Shown: positions 1 through 8,849 of the stretch, in pieces
Numbering within the stretch: position 1 is the stretch's first letter
Layout of the letters: the number at the start of each line of letters is the position of its first letter
Assembly: GCF_000802965.1 (NCBI RefSeq)
Contig: NZ_JSAK01000004.1
Span: forward strand, 62,001-126,000
From: Pseudomonas fluorescens
GTDB lineage: Bacteria; Pseudomonadota; Gammaproteobacteria; Pseudomonadales; Pseudomonadaceae
Length of the DNA: 64,000 nt
Direction: 5' to 3'
Notes under the pieces: model-generated
The model's input: only the letters and a program-made list of their open reading frames with translations
What the model was told of the DNA's origin: nothing
Databases searched by the model: none
Program-made: the position numbers and the translations under genes

Positions 1-513
1 GATTACGCGACACGAACGCCACCATCGGGTCGTTGCGCAGCGGCAGGGAGATCAACCGTTCGTCGCTGACCTCACGTCCGAGCAACGCCAGATCGGCCTG
101 GTAGTTGAACAGCCGAAACAGCGACTCATCGGTGTTGCCGGTTTCGATCTTCACGCTGATGCCGGGGTAGCGCTCGCAGAACCGGGCGATTTGCGGCAGC
201 ACATGCACCGGCGCATCCACCGCCAGAATCAGGCTGCCAGTCTGTAACGCCTGGGAATCCTGCAACAGCTCCTGGGCTTCCGCCTCGATCACAAAAAGCC
301 GCTGGGTAACGCTCAACAGGCGCTCGCCCAGATCGGTCAGGCGCACCGAGCGTTTGTTGCGGTGGAACAGCAAAACGCCGTAGCGCTCTTCGAGTTTGCG
401 CACTTGGTCGGAGATTGCCGGTTGCGTCAGAAACAGCCGCTCGGCGGCTTTGGTAAAGCTTCCATGCACGGCCACGGCGTGGAAGGCTTTGAGCTGGGCG
501 TGGGAAACCGACA
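1..513 (-). CDS. LysR-family transcriptional regulator (3' part outside window)
   Basis: The reading frame starts at ATG 513 and runs off the left edge, leaving about 171 residues. The N-terminus has the LysR winged helix-turn-helix: an LKAFHAVAVHGSFTKAAERL segment followed by TQPAISDQVRKLE. The start of the substrate-binding domain follows. It is divergent from the MFS transporter gene at 784 across a 270-base gap, the usual arrangement for a LysR protein controlling its neighbour. By inference it regulates the transporter/oxidoreductase pair in response to their substrate. The effector cannot be read from the sequence. The family call is firm; the target is inferred from position only. Confidence 0.93.
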
Positions 514-783
514 TCGAAACCTCCAGTAACAAGCTGAACTTATATTGGAAATACGATAAATCGATTTCACTTATTAATCAGTAATTGTTTTTATCCGCTT
601 CAGCCCCGGTGACTGGTCGGTCGATCAGCAACGGTGGCCATGAGCCTGTGCGTGCAACAGCAGGACTCATCTGACCGGAATCGCCCACAGGGACAAGGTG
701 ATTTCGCAGTGCTTAACAATAAAAAACACAGGCGTTTTCTTCCAATTCTGCCGGCACACTCACACCCTGAGGTCAGAACCACA

Positions 784-2109
784 ATGAACAAGCACATCGG
801 CACCATCAAGCGTTGGCGCGTGCAGATCTTCGCGATCACCTGGCTCGCCTACGCCGCTTTCTACTTCACCCGCAAAGCGTTTTCCGTTGCCAAACTCGGC
901 ATCGGCGAAGACCCGTCCTTCATGCTCGACAAAATGGCCATGGCCAACCTCGACGCCATTTACCTCACCGCATACGCCATCGGCCAATTCACCTGGGGCA
1001 TCCTCGCCGACCGCTTTGGCCCACGGGTTGTGGTGCTCGGCGGGTTGCTGATATCGGCGGCGGCCGCGTTGGTGATGGGCAGTTTCGCCACGTTGCCGAT
1101 TTTCGCCACTTGCATGTTGATTCAAGGGTTGGCGCAATCCACCGGTTGGTCGGGGTTGTGCAAGAACCTTGGCAGTTTCTTTCCCTCCGAACAGCGCGGG
1201 CGGGTGCTGGGGCTATGGAGTTCCTGCTACGCCTTTGGCGGTCTGGTGGCGTCGCCGTTCGCCGGATGGTGGGCGTATACGCTGATTGGCTCGTGGCATG
1301 CAGCGTTCATTTCCAGTGCGGCGGTGGTTGGGCTGGTCGCCGTGCTGTTTTTTATTTTTCAACGCAACAAACCTGAAGACGTCGGCTTGCCGGCCGTGGA
1401 GCCTGAGCCCGAACTGAGCGCTGAAGAGGCCTACGCCCAAAGCAAAATCAGCGTCCTGGCGCCGCTCAAGGAAATCCTGCGCAACCGTACCGTGCTGATT
1501 CTCGGCCTCTCGTACTTCATGCTGAAACCGGCACGCTACGCGATTCTGCTGTGGGGCCCGGTGATCGTTTTCGAACAGATGCCCTCGGTTGGCAAAGTCG
1601 GCGCAGCGATCATTCCGACGGCGTTTGAGCTGGCCGGGTTGCTCGGGCCGATCATGATCGGCATGGCCTCGGACAAACTGTTCGGCGCCCGGCGCATGCC
1701 GGCCTGCGTCATCAGCCTGTTGGCGCTGACCGTGTCGCTCGCCTTCTTCATGGGCGCCCTGCACACGGGTAGCGTGGCGCTGGTGGTGGCGCTGTTGTTT
1801 GTCATGGGCCTGACGCTTTACGGACCGGACTCAATGATCAGCGGCGCGGCGGCCATCGATTTCGGCACCGCCAAGGCCGGCGCAACGGCGGCCGGGTTCG
1901 TCAACGGTTGCGGTTCGGTCGGGGCGATTCTTGGCGGATTGCTGCCCGGTTATTTCGACACGGTGACGGTGTTCATCGTCTTCGCTGGCTGCGCGATGTT
2001 CTCCGCGCTGGTGTTGATCCCGTACTGGAACAGCCGCCCGGGCGGCCTGCGCGTCAACTATCCCTTTGTGCCTAACCGGCCGATGAGCATCAAACCCCTG
2101 CGTACCTGA
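784..2109 (+). CDS. MFS transporter, organophosphate:phosphate antiporter (OPA) type
   Basis: A 441-residue polytopic inner-membrane protein of about 12 hydrophobic segments. The N-terminal block (AAFYFTRKAFSVAK, then GQFTWGILADRFGPR) is typical of the GlpT/UhpT/UhpC/PgtP branch of MFS, whose members exchange phosphorylated or phosphonate-like organic anions. The frame is open further upstream to 634, but ATG 784 is preferred: it follows a GAGG ribosome-binding site and the extension has no hydrophobic or family-like sequence. The next gene starts 70 bases downstream and encodes an FAD oxidoreductase, so uptake of a substrate that the enzyme then oxidises is a reasonable inference. The exact substrate is unknown; an aminophosphonate is the best guess. 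Confidence 0.85.
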   Translation: MNKHIGTIKRWRVQIFAITWLAYAAFYFTRKAFSVAKLGIGEDPSFMLDKMAMANLDAIYLTAYAIGQFTWGILADRFGPRVVVLGGLLISAAAALVMGSFATLPIFATCMLIQGLAQSTGWSGLCKNLGSFFPSEQRGRVLGLWSSCYAFGGLVASPFAGWWAYTLIGSWHAAFISSAAVVGLVAVLFFIFQRNKPEDVGLPAVEPEPELSAEEAYAQSKISVLAPLKEILRNRTVLILGLSYFMLKPARYAILLWGPVIVFEQMPSVGKVGAAIIPTAFELAGLLGPIMIGMASDKLFGARRMPACVISLLALTVSLAFFMGALHTGSVALVVALLFVMGLTLYGPDSMISGAAAIDFGTAKAGATAAGFVNGCGSVGAILGGLLPGYFDTVTVFIVFAGCAMFSALVLIPYWNSRPGGLRVNYPFVPNRPMSIKPLRT

Positions 2110-2179
2110 ACCCTGTCCCGCGCCGCCTGCTGCGCCCGCGGCAGGCGAGCGTGTGGACATCTGACCGGAGAAATGCCCC

Positions 2180-3571
2180 ATGAGACCCTTTTGGCTGGAC
2201 CAGGCCCTGAAGGCCGATACGTCCGAAACCTGCCCGCCACTGGAAGGCGACACCCGCGCCGACGTCTGCATCGTCGGCGGTGGTTACACCGGGTTGTGGA
2301 CGGCGATCATGCTCAAGGAGCAGAACCCCGAACTGGATGTGTTGCTGATTGAGGCGGACATCTGCGGCGCCGGTGCCAGCGGTCGCAACGGAGGTTGTGC
2401 GTTGTCGTGGTCGGCCAAGTATTTCACCCTGGAGCGGCTGTTCGGCGTAGAAGAAGCCGTGCGCCTGGTCAAGGAATCCGAGAGCAGCATCCACGCCATC
2501 GGCGCCTTCTGCGACAAGTATGCGGTGGACGCCGATTACCGCCTCGACGGCACCCTTTACACCGCCACCAATCGCGCCCAGGTCGGCTCGACCGATGCAG
2601 TGATTGCGGCGCTGGAGCGCAACGGCATCAACTCGTTCACTCAACGGCCAGTGGCGGATGTGCAGCGCATGGCCGGTTCCAGCAAACACCTCGAAGGCTG
2701 GTTTTCCCCGGCCGCCGCCAGCGTGCAGCCGGGCAAACTGGTGCGCGGTTTGCGCCGGGTGGCCTTGCAACTGGGCGTGCGGATTCATGAAAACACCGCC
2801 ATGACCGGATTGGAGGAGGGCAAGCCTGCGGGCATTCAAACCGCGAACGGCACCGTGCGCGCCGATCGAGTGGTGTTGGCGATGAACGCCTGGATGGCTC
2901 GCGCGTTTCCGCAGTTCGAACGCAGCGTGGCGATCGTCTCCAGCGACATGCTGATCACCGAACCCCGTCCCGACCTGCTCAACGAAATCGGTTTGACCAG
3001 CGGCGTCACGGTGCTCGATTCGCGGATCTTCGTGCACTATTACCACAACACCCCCGACGGCCGGATCATGCTCGGCAAGGGGGGCAACACCTTTGCCTAC
3101 GGCGGACGCATGCTGCCAGTATTCGATCAGCCTTCGCCCTATGCCGGCCTGTTGCAGAACAGCCTGGCGGATTTCTTCCCGGCTTTTGCCAGCGTCAAGG
3201 TCGAAGCGACCTGGAACGGTCCGTCGGATCGCTCGGTGACAGGGTTGCCGTTCTTCGGGCAGATGAGTGCCAGCGGTAACGTGTTCTACGGTTTCGGCTA
3301 TTCCGGCAGCGGCGTCGGGCCGTGCCACATGGGCGGGCAGATTCTCGCTTCGATGGTCCAAGGCCTCGACAACGCCTGGACCCGTTCGCCGCTGGTAAAC
3401 GGGCCGCTGGGGTTCTTTCCGCCGGAACCGATTCGATACCTCGGCTCGTTGATGGTGCGCAACGCCATCCGCCGCAAAGAGCGCGCCGAGGATCACGGAC
3501 GGCGGCCACGGCACTTGGACGTGCGCCTGGCGAAATTCGCCGCAGCGGCCGGCAAGGCTGACAAGGGCTAA
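2180..3571 (+). CDS. FAD-dependent oxidoreductase, DAO family, aminophosphonate oxidase-like
   Basis: A 463-residue cytoplasmic flavoenzyme of the D-amino-acid-oxidase/glycine-oxidase fold. Residues about 30-60 form the FAD-binding Rossmann motif (VCIVGGGYTGLWTA, then the ribose-binding acidic IEAD). GAGASGRNGG follows, and a C-terminal GFGYSGSGVGPCHMGG segment closes the FAD site. Length and motif spacing resemble the putative aminophosphonate oxidoreductases found beside 2-aminoethylphosphonate genes, and the preceding OPA-type transporter and LysR gene fit that context. Its stop overlaps the end of the convergent vgrG by 4 bases. An amine or amino-acid oxidase of other specificity is the alternative. 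The family is certain; the substrate is inferred. Confidence 0.82.
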   Translation: MRPFWLDQALKADTSETCPPLEGDTRADVCIVGGGYTGLWTAIMLKEQNPELDVLLIEADICGAGASGRNGGCALSWSAKYFTLERLFGVEEAVRLVKESESSIHAIGAFCDKYAVDADYRLDGTLYTATNRAQVGSTDAVIAALERNGINSFTQRPVADVQRMAGSSKHLEGWFSPAAASVQPGKLVRGLRRVALQLGVRIHENTAMTGLEEGKPAGIQTANGTVRADRVVLAMNAWMARAFPQFERSVAIVSSDMLITEPRPDLLNEIGLTSGVTVLDSRIFVHYYHNTPDGRIMLGKGGNTFAYGGRMLPVFDQPSPYAGLLQNSLADFFPAFASVKVEATWNGPSDRSVTGLPFFGQMSASGNVFYGFGYSGSGVGPCHMGGQILASMVQGLDNAWTRSPLVNGPLGFFPPEPIRYLGSLMVRNAIRRKERAEDHGRRPRHLDVRLAKFAAAAGKADKG

Positions 3572-4983
3572 TGATCCGCGGGATTGATCAGCCAGTCGAA
3601 CAGCAGGCGGCTCTCGCTGCGGGGTTCAGGCTGGCGGGTCGGGCGGGGAGTATGGCGTTGCACGCTGCTGGCACAAAACACCGGGCGGTCGGGGTCGCTG
3701 TCGAGGAAACTGACCAGCCCTTCGCTGCCCGCCAGAGGTAGCGCGGACGGATCGATCCGGGCGTCGGACGCAGCGACCGCGACCGGCATCCACAGACCCT
3801 CGGGATCAACATCCGCTGTAGGCCACACGTTCACCTGTACTCGACCTCGATCATCCAGCACGGCCGGTTGCCCGACGGGGCCAGACACGCGGGCCGGCTG
3901 GTAACCGGGGATGCTCGGCTTCGTCTGCTTCAGCGCCGGCCTGAACACGGTTGACCACGCAATGGCAGTGAACTGATTGTGGTAACGCTGGCGCATGTCG
4001 GGGTTGTGCCCCGCCAGAAGCGACCCCTGTTTGCCCTGATGCACGACCTGGGTAAGCAGCCATTGATCGTTGAACCCAGGCAATGGATGTTCCTCAACCT
4101 GGACGATGCCGGCGCTACGCAATTGCCGTTGATTGCTTTGTCCATGGACCTGCACCTGCTGGCAACGCAGTCGCTCCAGCTGCCGACGAGCCAATTGATC
4201 GCGATGGCGTTGCTCGTGGGCGGGACGAGGCATGAGCGCCGCAGATGGGTTGAAAGAGTGGTTGGCCGCGCCGTTGTCGGTGTCCGGTGCGCCGCGATTT
4301 CTGGCGGCCAGTCGCGGCATCGACGACAGCGAATCATGGCGCTGGAATAACTCACTGATGACCGGTTCGCGCTTGGTGTCAGGTAAATCATTGCGAAAGG
4401 GCATCAACAGCGGCTCCTGGGGAAAACTCAGGCTGTCATCGGCGAACACCAGCACATGCCCGTCGCTGCGATGTTCGAAGTGGTAGTGAATGCCTTCTTC
4501 CTCACACAGCCGTTGCAGCAGGTCCAGGTCGGTTTCTTCGTACTGAATGCAAAACGGCCGCAGCGGGTAGTGCCCGTTCGCCAGTTCAAAACGATAGCTG
4601 TCCTCGGGCAGCTCATGTTCTTCCAGCAACTGACGGAGGATCAGCGGTACGCTGAGGTGCTGAAAGATGCGTCGGTTTTTGCTTTGATCCAGCGTTTGCA
4701 GTGCAGGCATCAACACCAGTTTGTAGCCGACCCGGTTCGGTCCGCGATGTTCGTAACTGGCGCTGTGCAGCACACCGTGAAATCCCGGGCCGTCACCGAA
4801 GCAGAGCAGCGCCGGTTGCTGCAGCAAGTGATCAAGGTGCATGGCGGGCGTCAGGCCGATCACCTCGATATCGAATCGATAGAGTTGGTTGAGCGCCTCA
4901 TGGCCGTTGAACTGGACCACCTGAAAACTCAAGTCATCGTCCAGCAGGGTCAGGGTGAAGGGACTTTCCTTGTCGTTGTGCAT
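3568..4983 (-). CDS. Short VgrG-type spike protein (type VI secretion)
   Basis: About 471 residues from ATG 4983. A second in-frame ATG at 5001 is possible; the frame upstream of that begins only with TTG. The N-terminal half matches the gp27-like part of VgrG: LTLLDDDLSFQVVQFNGHEALNQLYRF-type opening, FHGVLHSASYEHRGPN, then the IQYEETDLDLLQRLCEEEGI motif. The gp5-like OB segment (VWPTADVDPEGLWMPVA) follows. The protein ends shortly after it, without the long beta-helical needle or an effector extension, so it is shorter than most VgrGs. No other secretion genes are nearby. It may cap a T6SS puncturing device encoded elsewhere, or be a degenerate relic. No strong ribosome-binding site was seen. 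Confidence 0.85.
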   Translation of the reverse strand: MHNDKESPFTLTLLDDDLSFQVVQFNGHEALNQLYRFDIEVIGLTPAMHLDHLLQQPALLCFGDGPGFHGVLHSASYEHRGPNRVGYKLVLMPALQTLDQSKNRRIFQHLSVPLILRQLLEEHELPEDSYRFELANGHYPLRPFCIQYEETDLDLLQRLCEEEGIHYHFEHRSDGHVLVFADDSLSFPQEPLLMPFRNDLPDTKREPVISELFQRHDSLSSMPRLAARNRGAPDTDNGAANHSFNPSAALMPRPAHEQRHRDQLARRQLERLRCQQVQVHGQSNQRQLRSAGIVQVEEHPLPGFNDQWLLTQVVHQGKQGSLLAGHNPDMRQRYHNQFTAIAWSTVFRPALKQTKPSIPGYQPARVSGPVGQPAVLDDRGRVQVNVWPTADVDPEGLWMPVAVAASDARIDPSALPLAGSEGLVSFLDSDPDRPVFCASSVQRHTPRPTRQPEPRSESRLLFDWLINPADH

Positions 4984-5201
4984 CGAACGCGCTTCTGCCA
5001 TGGAGTACGGGCACAGAGGGTACGAAACCACAGCCCTTGATGGACACGCCAAATCGAAGTTTCAGAATCGCCCTACAACCGTTGGTGAAGATGTCGATCA
5101 GCTGCGAGAATTTTTGGTCGATTGCCAACTTTAGGCCGTATAAACTTGGCGCCATGCGTCGGCCAATAGATGTCTCGGCGCCATAGACAAGAGAGTGAGT
5201 A

Positions 5202-5906
5202 ATGGGCGCACAGTGGAAGGTTAAACACAAAGAAGCGGCAGCCAACGCCAAGGGCAAGATCTTCGGCAAACTGGTGAAAGAAATCACCATCGCTGCGCGC
5301 AACGGTGCCGATACCGCCACCAACGCACACCTGCGTCTGGTGGTTGAACAGGCCAAGAAAGCTTCGATGCCCAAGGAAACACTGGATCGCGCCATCAAGA
5401 AGGGTGCGGGCCTGTTGGGCGAAACCGTGCAATACCATCGCGTGACCTACGAAGGCTTCGCGCCGCATCAGGTGCCGCTGATCGTTGAATGCGTGACCGA
5501 CAATATCAACCGCACCGTGGCTGAAATCCGCGTCGCGTTCCGCAAGGGCCAACTGGGCGCTTCCGGTTCGGTGGCCTGGGACTTCAACCATGTGGGCATG
5601 ATCGAAGCCTCGCCGGACAGCCCGGACGCCGATCCGGAGATGGCTGCAATCGAAGCGGGCGCTCAGGATTTTGAGCCAGGTGAAGACGGCGCAACCCTGT
5701 TCCTCACCGAACCTACGGATCTGGACGCGGTACAGAAAGCCCTGCCAGAGCAAGGTTTCACCGTGTTGTCGGCCAAGCTGGGCTACCAGCCGAAAAACCC
5801 GGTCAGCGGCCTGAGCGATGAGCAGATGGCTGAAGTCGAAGCCTTCCTCGAAGGCCTCGATAACCATGATGACGTGCAGGACATGTTTGTCGGGTTGGCG
5901 GGTTAA
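5202..5906 (+). CDS. YebC/PmpR-family DNA-binding or translation-associated regulator
   Basis: A 234-residue protein opening with [21 protein letters not shown] and an ITIAARNG segment, the signature start of the YebC/TACO1 family. The central [21 protein letters not shown] block and the [11 protein letters not shown] block are also conserved in the family. Members bind nucleic acid; some were described as transcriptional repressors (PmpR), and newer work links YebC proteins to translation of difficult peptide motifs. This variant has KVKH where the canonical protein has NIKHRK, as in the YeeN-like paralogue group, so it is probably not the ruvC-linked copy. It is a single-gene unit followed by a REPIN. 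The function is known only at family level. Confidence 0.9.
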   Translation: MGAQWKVKHKEAAANAKGKIFGKLVKEITIAARNGADTATNAHLRLVVEQAKKASMPKETLDRAIKKGAGLLGETVQYHRVTYEGFAPHQVPLIVECVTDNINRTVAEIRVAFRKGQLGASGSVAWDFNHVGMIEASPDSPDADPEMAAIEAGAQDFEPGEDGATLFLTEPTDLDAVQKALPEQGFTVLSAKLGYQPKNPVSGLSDEQMAEVEAFLEGLDNHDDVQDMFVGLAG

Positions 5907-5930
5907 GCCGAACCGGTTTTGATCTGACCT

Positions 5931-6022
5931 GTGGCGAGGGAGCTTGCTCCCGCTGGACGGCGAAGCCGTCCCCAAAAGCGGCGGCTGCTTCGCAACCGAG
6001 CGGGAGCAAGCTCCCTCGCCAC
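5931..6022. repeat. REPIN (paired REP, class GTGGCGAGGGAGC)
   Basis: Two inverted REP sequences, GTGGCGAGGGAGCTTGCTCC at 5931 and its reverse complement ending at 6022, enclose a short hairpin-forming centre. It fills the gap between the convergent yebC-like gene and the LRR-kinase gene, where it may also act as a transcription terminator. Confidence 0.93.
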
Positions 6023-6028
6023 AGAGTT

Positions 6029-7345
6029 CTAGCGGTTGGAGTCAAGCACTTCTAACGCCCGAACAACCTCACCAAACCCCGGTCGATTCAACACATCCGC
6101 CTGACAGCAGCGCTGCTGCAAATCTTCCAGTCGCATGCGCGTCTCATCACTCAACCCCGAATCGATCCGCTCCAGCAATTCCCCCAACAAAACCCCGAAC
6201 GCCCGCACTTCAATGCGTTGCAAGGCACGGCTCTCCAGGTTGTCCGCCGTGGCATGGAAAGACGCCGCGCCAAAGTCGCCCAGCAGGCAATCGCCATGCT
6301 CGTTCCACAGAATATTGTGGCCGTAGAGGTCACCGTGGGTAATGCCCTGGTTGTGCAGGTGCTCGGCCACCGAAGCGATGCCACGGGCGATGCGCAGGGC
6401 GGCTGCGGCACTGAACCGGGTGTCGTCGGCGTAGACGTCCCGGCTGCAGGACGCCAGGCTCGGCAGTCCGGCGAGGTTGCGATAGCTCGGCTCGATCAAC
6501 TGCATCACCAGCCCGGCCGTTTGTTGCGGATGGTCGACAATCTGCCCTTCAACCCGGATCAGGTTAGGGTGAATGCCAGCGGTGATGCAGGCGTTCATTT
6601 CGTGCAGCGGCGAGCCATCGCTGGTCATTTCACCCTTGTAGAGCTTCACCGCGACCGGGGTGGTGGATTGGTCCGGTTTTGTCCATGTAGCCCGATGGAT
6701 CACGCCTGAGGCGCCTTCACCCAGTTGCCGCTCAAGGTGCAGATCCGACCAGGGAATACTCGCCGTCGCTTGCAGGGCGGCTTCGGTTTCCAGCGGGTTG
6801 CCGGCGTAGGCCAGCCAGGTCAGGCTCGGCAGGGTCAGCAGCCATTCCGGCAATTCGGTCAGTTGGTTGGCGGCGACGCGGATCAGCTCGAGTCGATGGC
6901 AGTCACGCAGACTCTCTGGCAAACGCTGCAACTGATTGCCGGCGAGCATGAGTTTTTGCAGGTGCGGGCGTTCGCCCAGTTCGCTTGGCAGCTCACGCAC
7001 GCAGTTGTCGGTCAGGATCAGCCAACGCAGCAACGGCGGCAGCGCCTCGCCCGGCACACGTTCGATGCGGTTGGCCTTGAAGCCGACCATGGTCAATGTC
7101 GCGCATTGACCCAGGCAGACGGGCAGCTCGGTAAACCGATTGTCCGAACAGAACAGCACGCGCAAACGGGTCAGACGGTGCAAGTCATCGGGCAGGCTGC
7201 TCAAGGCGTTGCCACTGAGGTTGAGTACTTCCAGGGAATCGGCGAGGTCGAAGATTTCCTGGGGGAACTCTGTCAGGCCGTCGCTGAGGTCCAGGCGAGT
7301 GATGCCTGCCAGCGTGCCGGCGCGCAGTTGGGCGAGGGTGTGCAT
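6029..7345 (-). CDS. Leucine-rich-repeat protein with C-terminal Ser/Thr-type protein kinase domain
   Basis: A 438-residue cytoplasmic protein without signal peptide or membrane segment. Residues about 15-185 hold six or seven LRR units of about 23 residues (LEVLNLSGNALSSLP, LQKLMLAGNQLQRLP). Residues about 203-438 form a eukaryotic-like kinase: glycine loop G209-EGASG, ATP lysine K234 in VAVK, catalytic loop HGD with D339 and N344, and metal-binding DFG at D357-G359. All essential catalytic residues are present, so activity is expected. HGD instead of HRD is common in bacterial kinases. LRR plus kinase in one soluble bacterial protein is unusual and suggests protein-protein sensing coupled to phosphorylation. 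The partner and substrate are unknown. It lies 100 bases downstream of the AFG1-like gene on the same strand. Confidence 0.92.
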   Translation of the reverse strand: MHTLAQLRAGTLAGITRLDLSDGLTEFPQEIFDLADSLEVLNLSGNALSSLPDDLHRLTRLRVLFCSDNRFTELPVCLGQCATLTMVGFKANRIERVPGEALPPLLRWLILTDNCVRELPSELGERPHLQKLMLAGNQLQRLPESLRDCHRLELIRVAANQLTELPEWLLTLPSLTWLAYAGNPLETEAALQATASIPWSDLHLERQLGEGASGVIHRATWTKPDQSTTPVAVKLYKGEMTSDGSPLHEMNACITAGIHPNLIRVEGQIVDHPQQTAGLVMQLIEPSYRNLAGLPSLASCSRDVYADDTRFSAAAALRIARGIASVAEHLHNQGITHGDLYGHNILWNEHGDCLLGDFGAASFHATADNLESRALQRIEVRAFGVLLGELLERIDSGLSDETRMRLEDLQQRCCQADVLNRPGFGEVVRALEVLDSNR

Positions 7346-7410
7346 GAACGGGGTTCGCTATTGATCGAATGAATGGGCGGCATGATAGCCGAGTGGGCCA
7401 AATCGCACCT

Positions 7411-7440
7411 GGAGCTGCCGCAGGCTGCGATCTTTTGATC
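7411..7440. repeat. Single REP element (class GGAGCTGCCG)
   Basis: A lone copy of the GGAGCTGCCGCAGGCTGCGA hairpin unit, the same class as the pairs near 18630 and 42057. It sits in the gap between the LRR-kinase and AFG1-like genes. Confidence 0.75.
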
Positions 7441-7445
7441 TATAC

Positions 7446-8615
7446 CTATTCCTCCCGCACTTCCACCAACTGCCCCAACCGACTACGCGTCCGCGCCAGG
7501 TCGATGGCATCGCCGCCCAGGCTTTCGCATAACGAGCGTTCCCCAAGCAGAATCAGATGCTTGTCCTGATCGTACAAAACATCGATCAGGTTGATGAAGC
7601 GCTGCTGGGCGGCAATCGTGCAGTCGGCCAGGTTCGGCAACTGGTCGATGATCCAGTAATCGAAGCGCCGGCACAGTTCCAGGTAATCCATCACTGCCGT
7701 CGGGTGGTCGCACAGATCGGCGAAGGTAAAGCCGATGGTGCGTCCTTCGCAGTAGCGGGCGGGTAAATGGCGAGTGCCGACGGGCAGCGCAATGGCCGGC
7801 GCATCGGCGGCTGGCAGGTTCGACGCCCGACGCTGCGACAGCGAAGCAGGCCAGACGTATTGGCCCTGGGTAAACACTTGCTGCGCATGGGTCCTGGCCT
7901 GACTGCGGTAATCATGCGGTCCGCCGACTTCCATGACCTGCATGCGCGCGTTGATCAGGTCGATCACCGGTTTGAAGCGCGCGTGGTAGAGCGGGTTGGG
8001 CAGCAGGCCTTCCGGCGGGTAGTTGGAGGTGACCAGTAGCAATATACCCCGGCGGAACAACGCCTTGAACAACCGCGTGATGAGCATCGCGTCGCCGATG
8101 TCATGGACGTGAAACTCGTCGAAACACAACACCCGACAATCGCGCAGCAGCTCATCCAGCGTGGTCGACAGTGCGTCCGGCTGGTCGCGATGGCTGAACA
8201 TGCCCTGATGCAACCGGGCAAAAAACTCATGGAAGTGCAGGCGCTGTTTTTCCGCGAGGGGAACGGCCTGGAAAAAACCGTCGAGCAGCCAGCTCTTGCC
8301 ACGACCGACGGCACCATGCAGGTAGAGTCCGGGCAGGGTTTTCGCGCCGGCACCCAGCAGCGTCGTGGCGTGTTGCGCCATGCAGTCGATCACGCGTTGT
8401 TGGCTATGGCTGAGGGTGTAGCCCTGGGAATGGGCCTTGTGGTGAAAGTAGTCGTGGATGACCCGACCCGTCGCGACACCACTGGCGGGCGCAGCCTTGC
8501 CGAAGAGGCGGCGCAGTGACGGCCAGCGTGGTGTGAGACGCGAGCGGTTGGGCGGTCGAACGGTCACTGTAATGTCATCCCCATCTTCAGGCAGGCTCCC
8601 GACCTGCGGCGGCAT
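7446..8615 (-). CDS. zapE: AFG1-like ATPase, ZapE family
   Basis: A 389-residue P-loop ATPase. Walker A is GAVGRGKS at residues 101-108, with Walker B in LCFDEFHVHDIGDAM (D166, E167). The sensor region LLLVTSNYPPEGL and the C-terminal RFINLIDVLYDQ block are diagnostic of the AFG1/ZapE family. ZapE associates with the FtsZ ring at the inner membrane in E. coli. This copy carries a roughly 50-residue basic N-terminal extension and an inserted segment near residues 270-310, so it may be a second paralogue rather than the main cell-division copy. ATG 8615 is the first start in frame. The symbol reflects the family; paralogy with a canonical zapE elsewhere could not be tested. Confidence 0.85.
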   Translation of the reverse strand: MPPQVGSLPEDGDDITVTVRPPNRSRLTPRWPSLRRLFGKAAPASGVATGRVIHDYFHHKAHSQGYTLSHSQQRVIDCMAQHATTLLGAGAKTLPGLYLHGAVGRGKSWLLDGFFQAVPLAEKQRLHFHEFFARLHQGMFSHRDQPDALSTTLDELLRDCRVLCFDEFHVHDIGDAMLITRLFKALFRRGILLLVTSNYPPEGLLPNPLYHARFKPVIDLINARMQVMEVGGPHDYRSQARTHAQQVFTQGQYVWPASLSQRRASNLPAADAPAIALPVGTRHLPARYCEGRTIGFTFADLCDHPTAVMDYLELCRRFDYWIIDQLPNLADCTIAAQQRFINLIDVLYDQDKHLILLGERSLCESLGGDAIDLARTRSRLGQLVEVREE

Positions 8616-8675
8616 AGTGTAACCAGAGGGGGGAATTCGCTTCCAGTTGTGTACGCGGGACTAAAGGCGTTTCTT

Positions 8676-8689
8676 GGACAAGATATTGC
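8676..8689 (+). promoter_or_regulatory. Possible sigma-54 promoter of the pilus operon (weak)
   Basis: TTGGACAAGATATTGC keeps the GG and GC dinucleotides and the spacing of a -24/-12 promoter, but the -24 box reads TGGACA instead of TGGCAC. It lies about 170 bases upstream of the first pilin gene in a 234-base gap with no other clear promoter. Confidence 0.25.
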
Positions 8690-8849
8690 GGTGTGTACAG
8701 TTAATTTCGCGCTACTTCGCGGTGGATTTCAGTCGTGATCAGACAAAATCACTTCTCTTTTAAGCAACCGATTTCGCGACCTGACTGGCGAATTTCCGAC
8801 GCATTGCTAACCTGTTTTTTACAGGACACCCCACAAAAGGAACGGGGCC

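Noticed and set aside
634..783. 50-codon N-terminal extension of the OPA transporter
   Set aside because: Extension is basic and not conserved-looking; ATG 784 has the ribosome-binding site and begins the family-like sequence.
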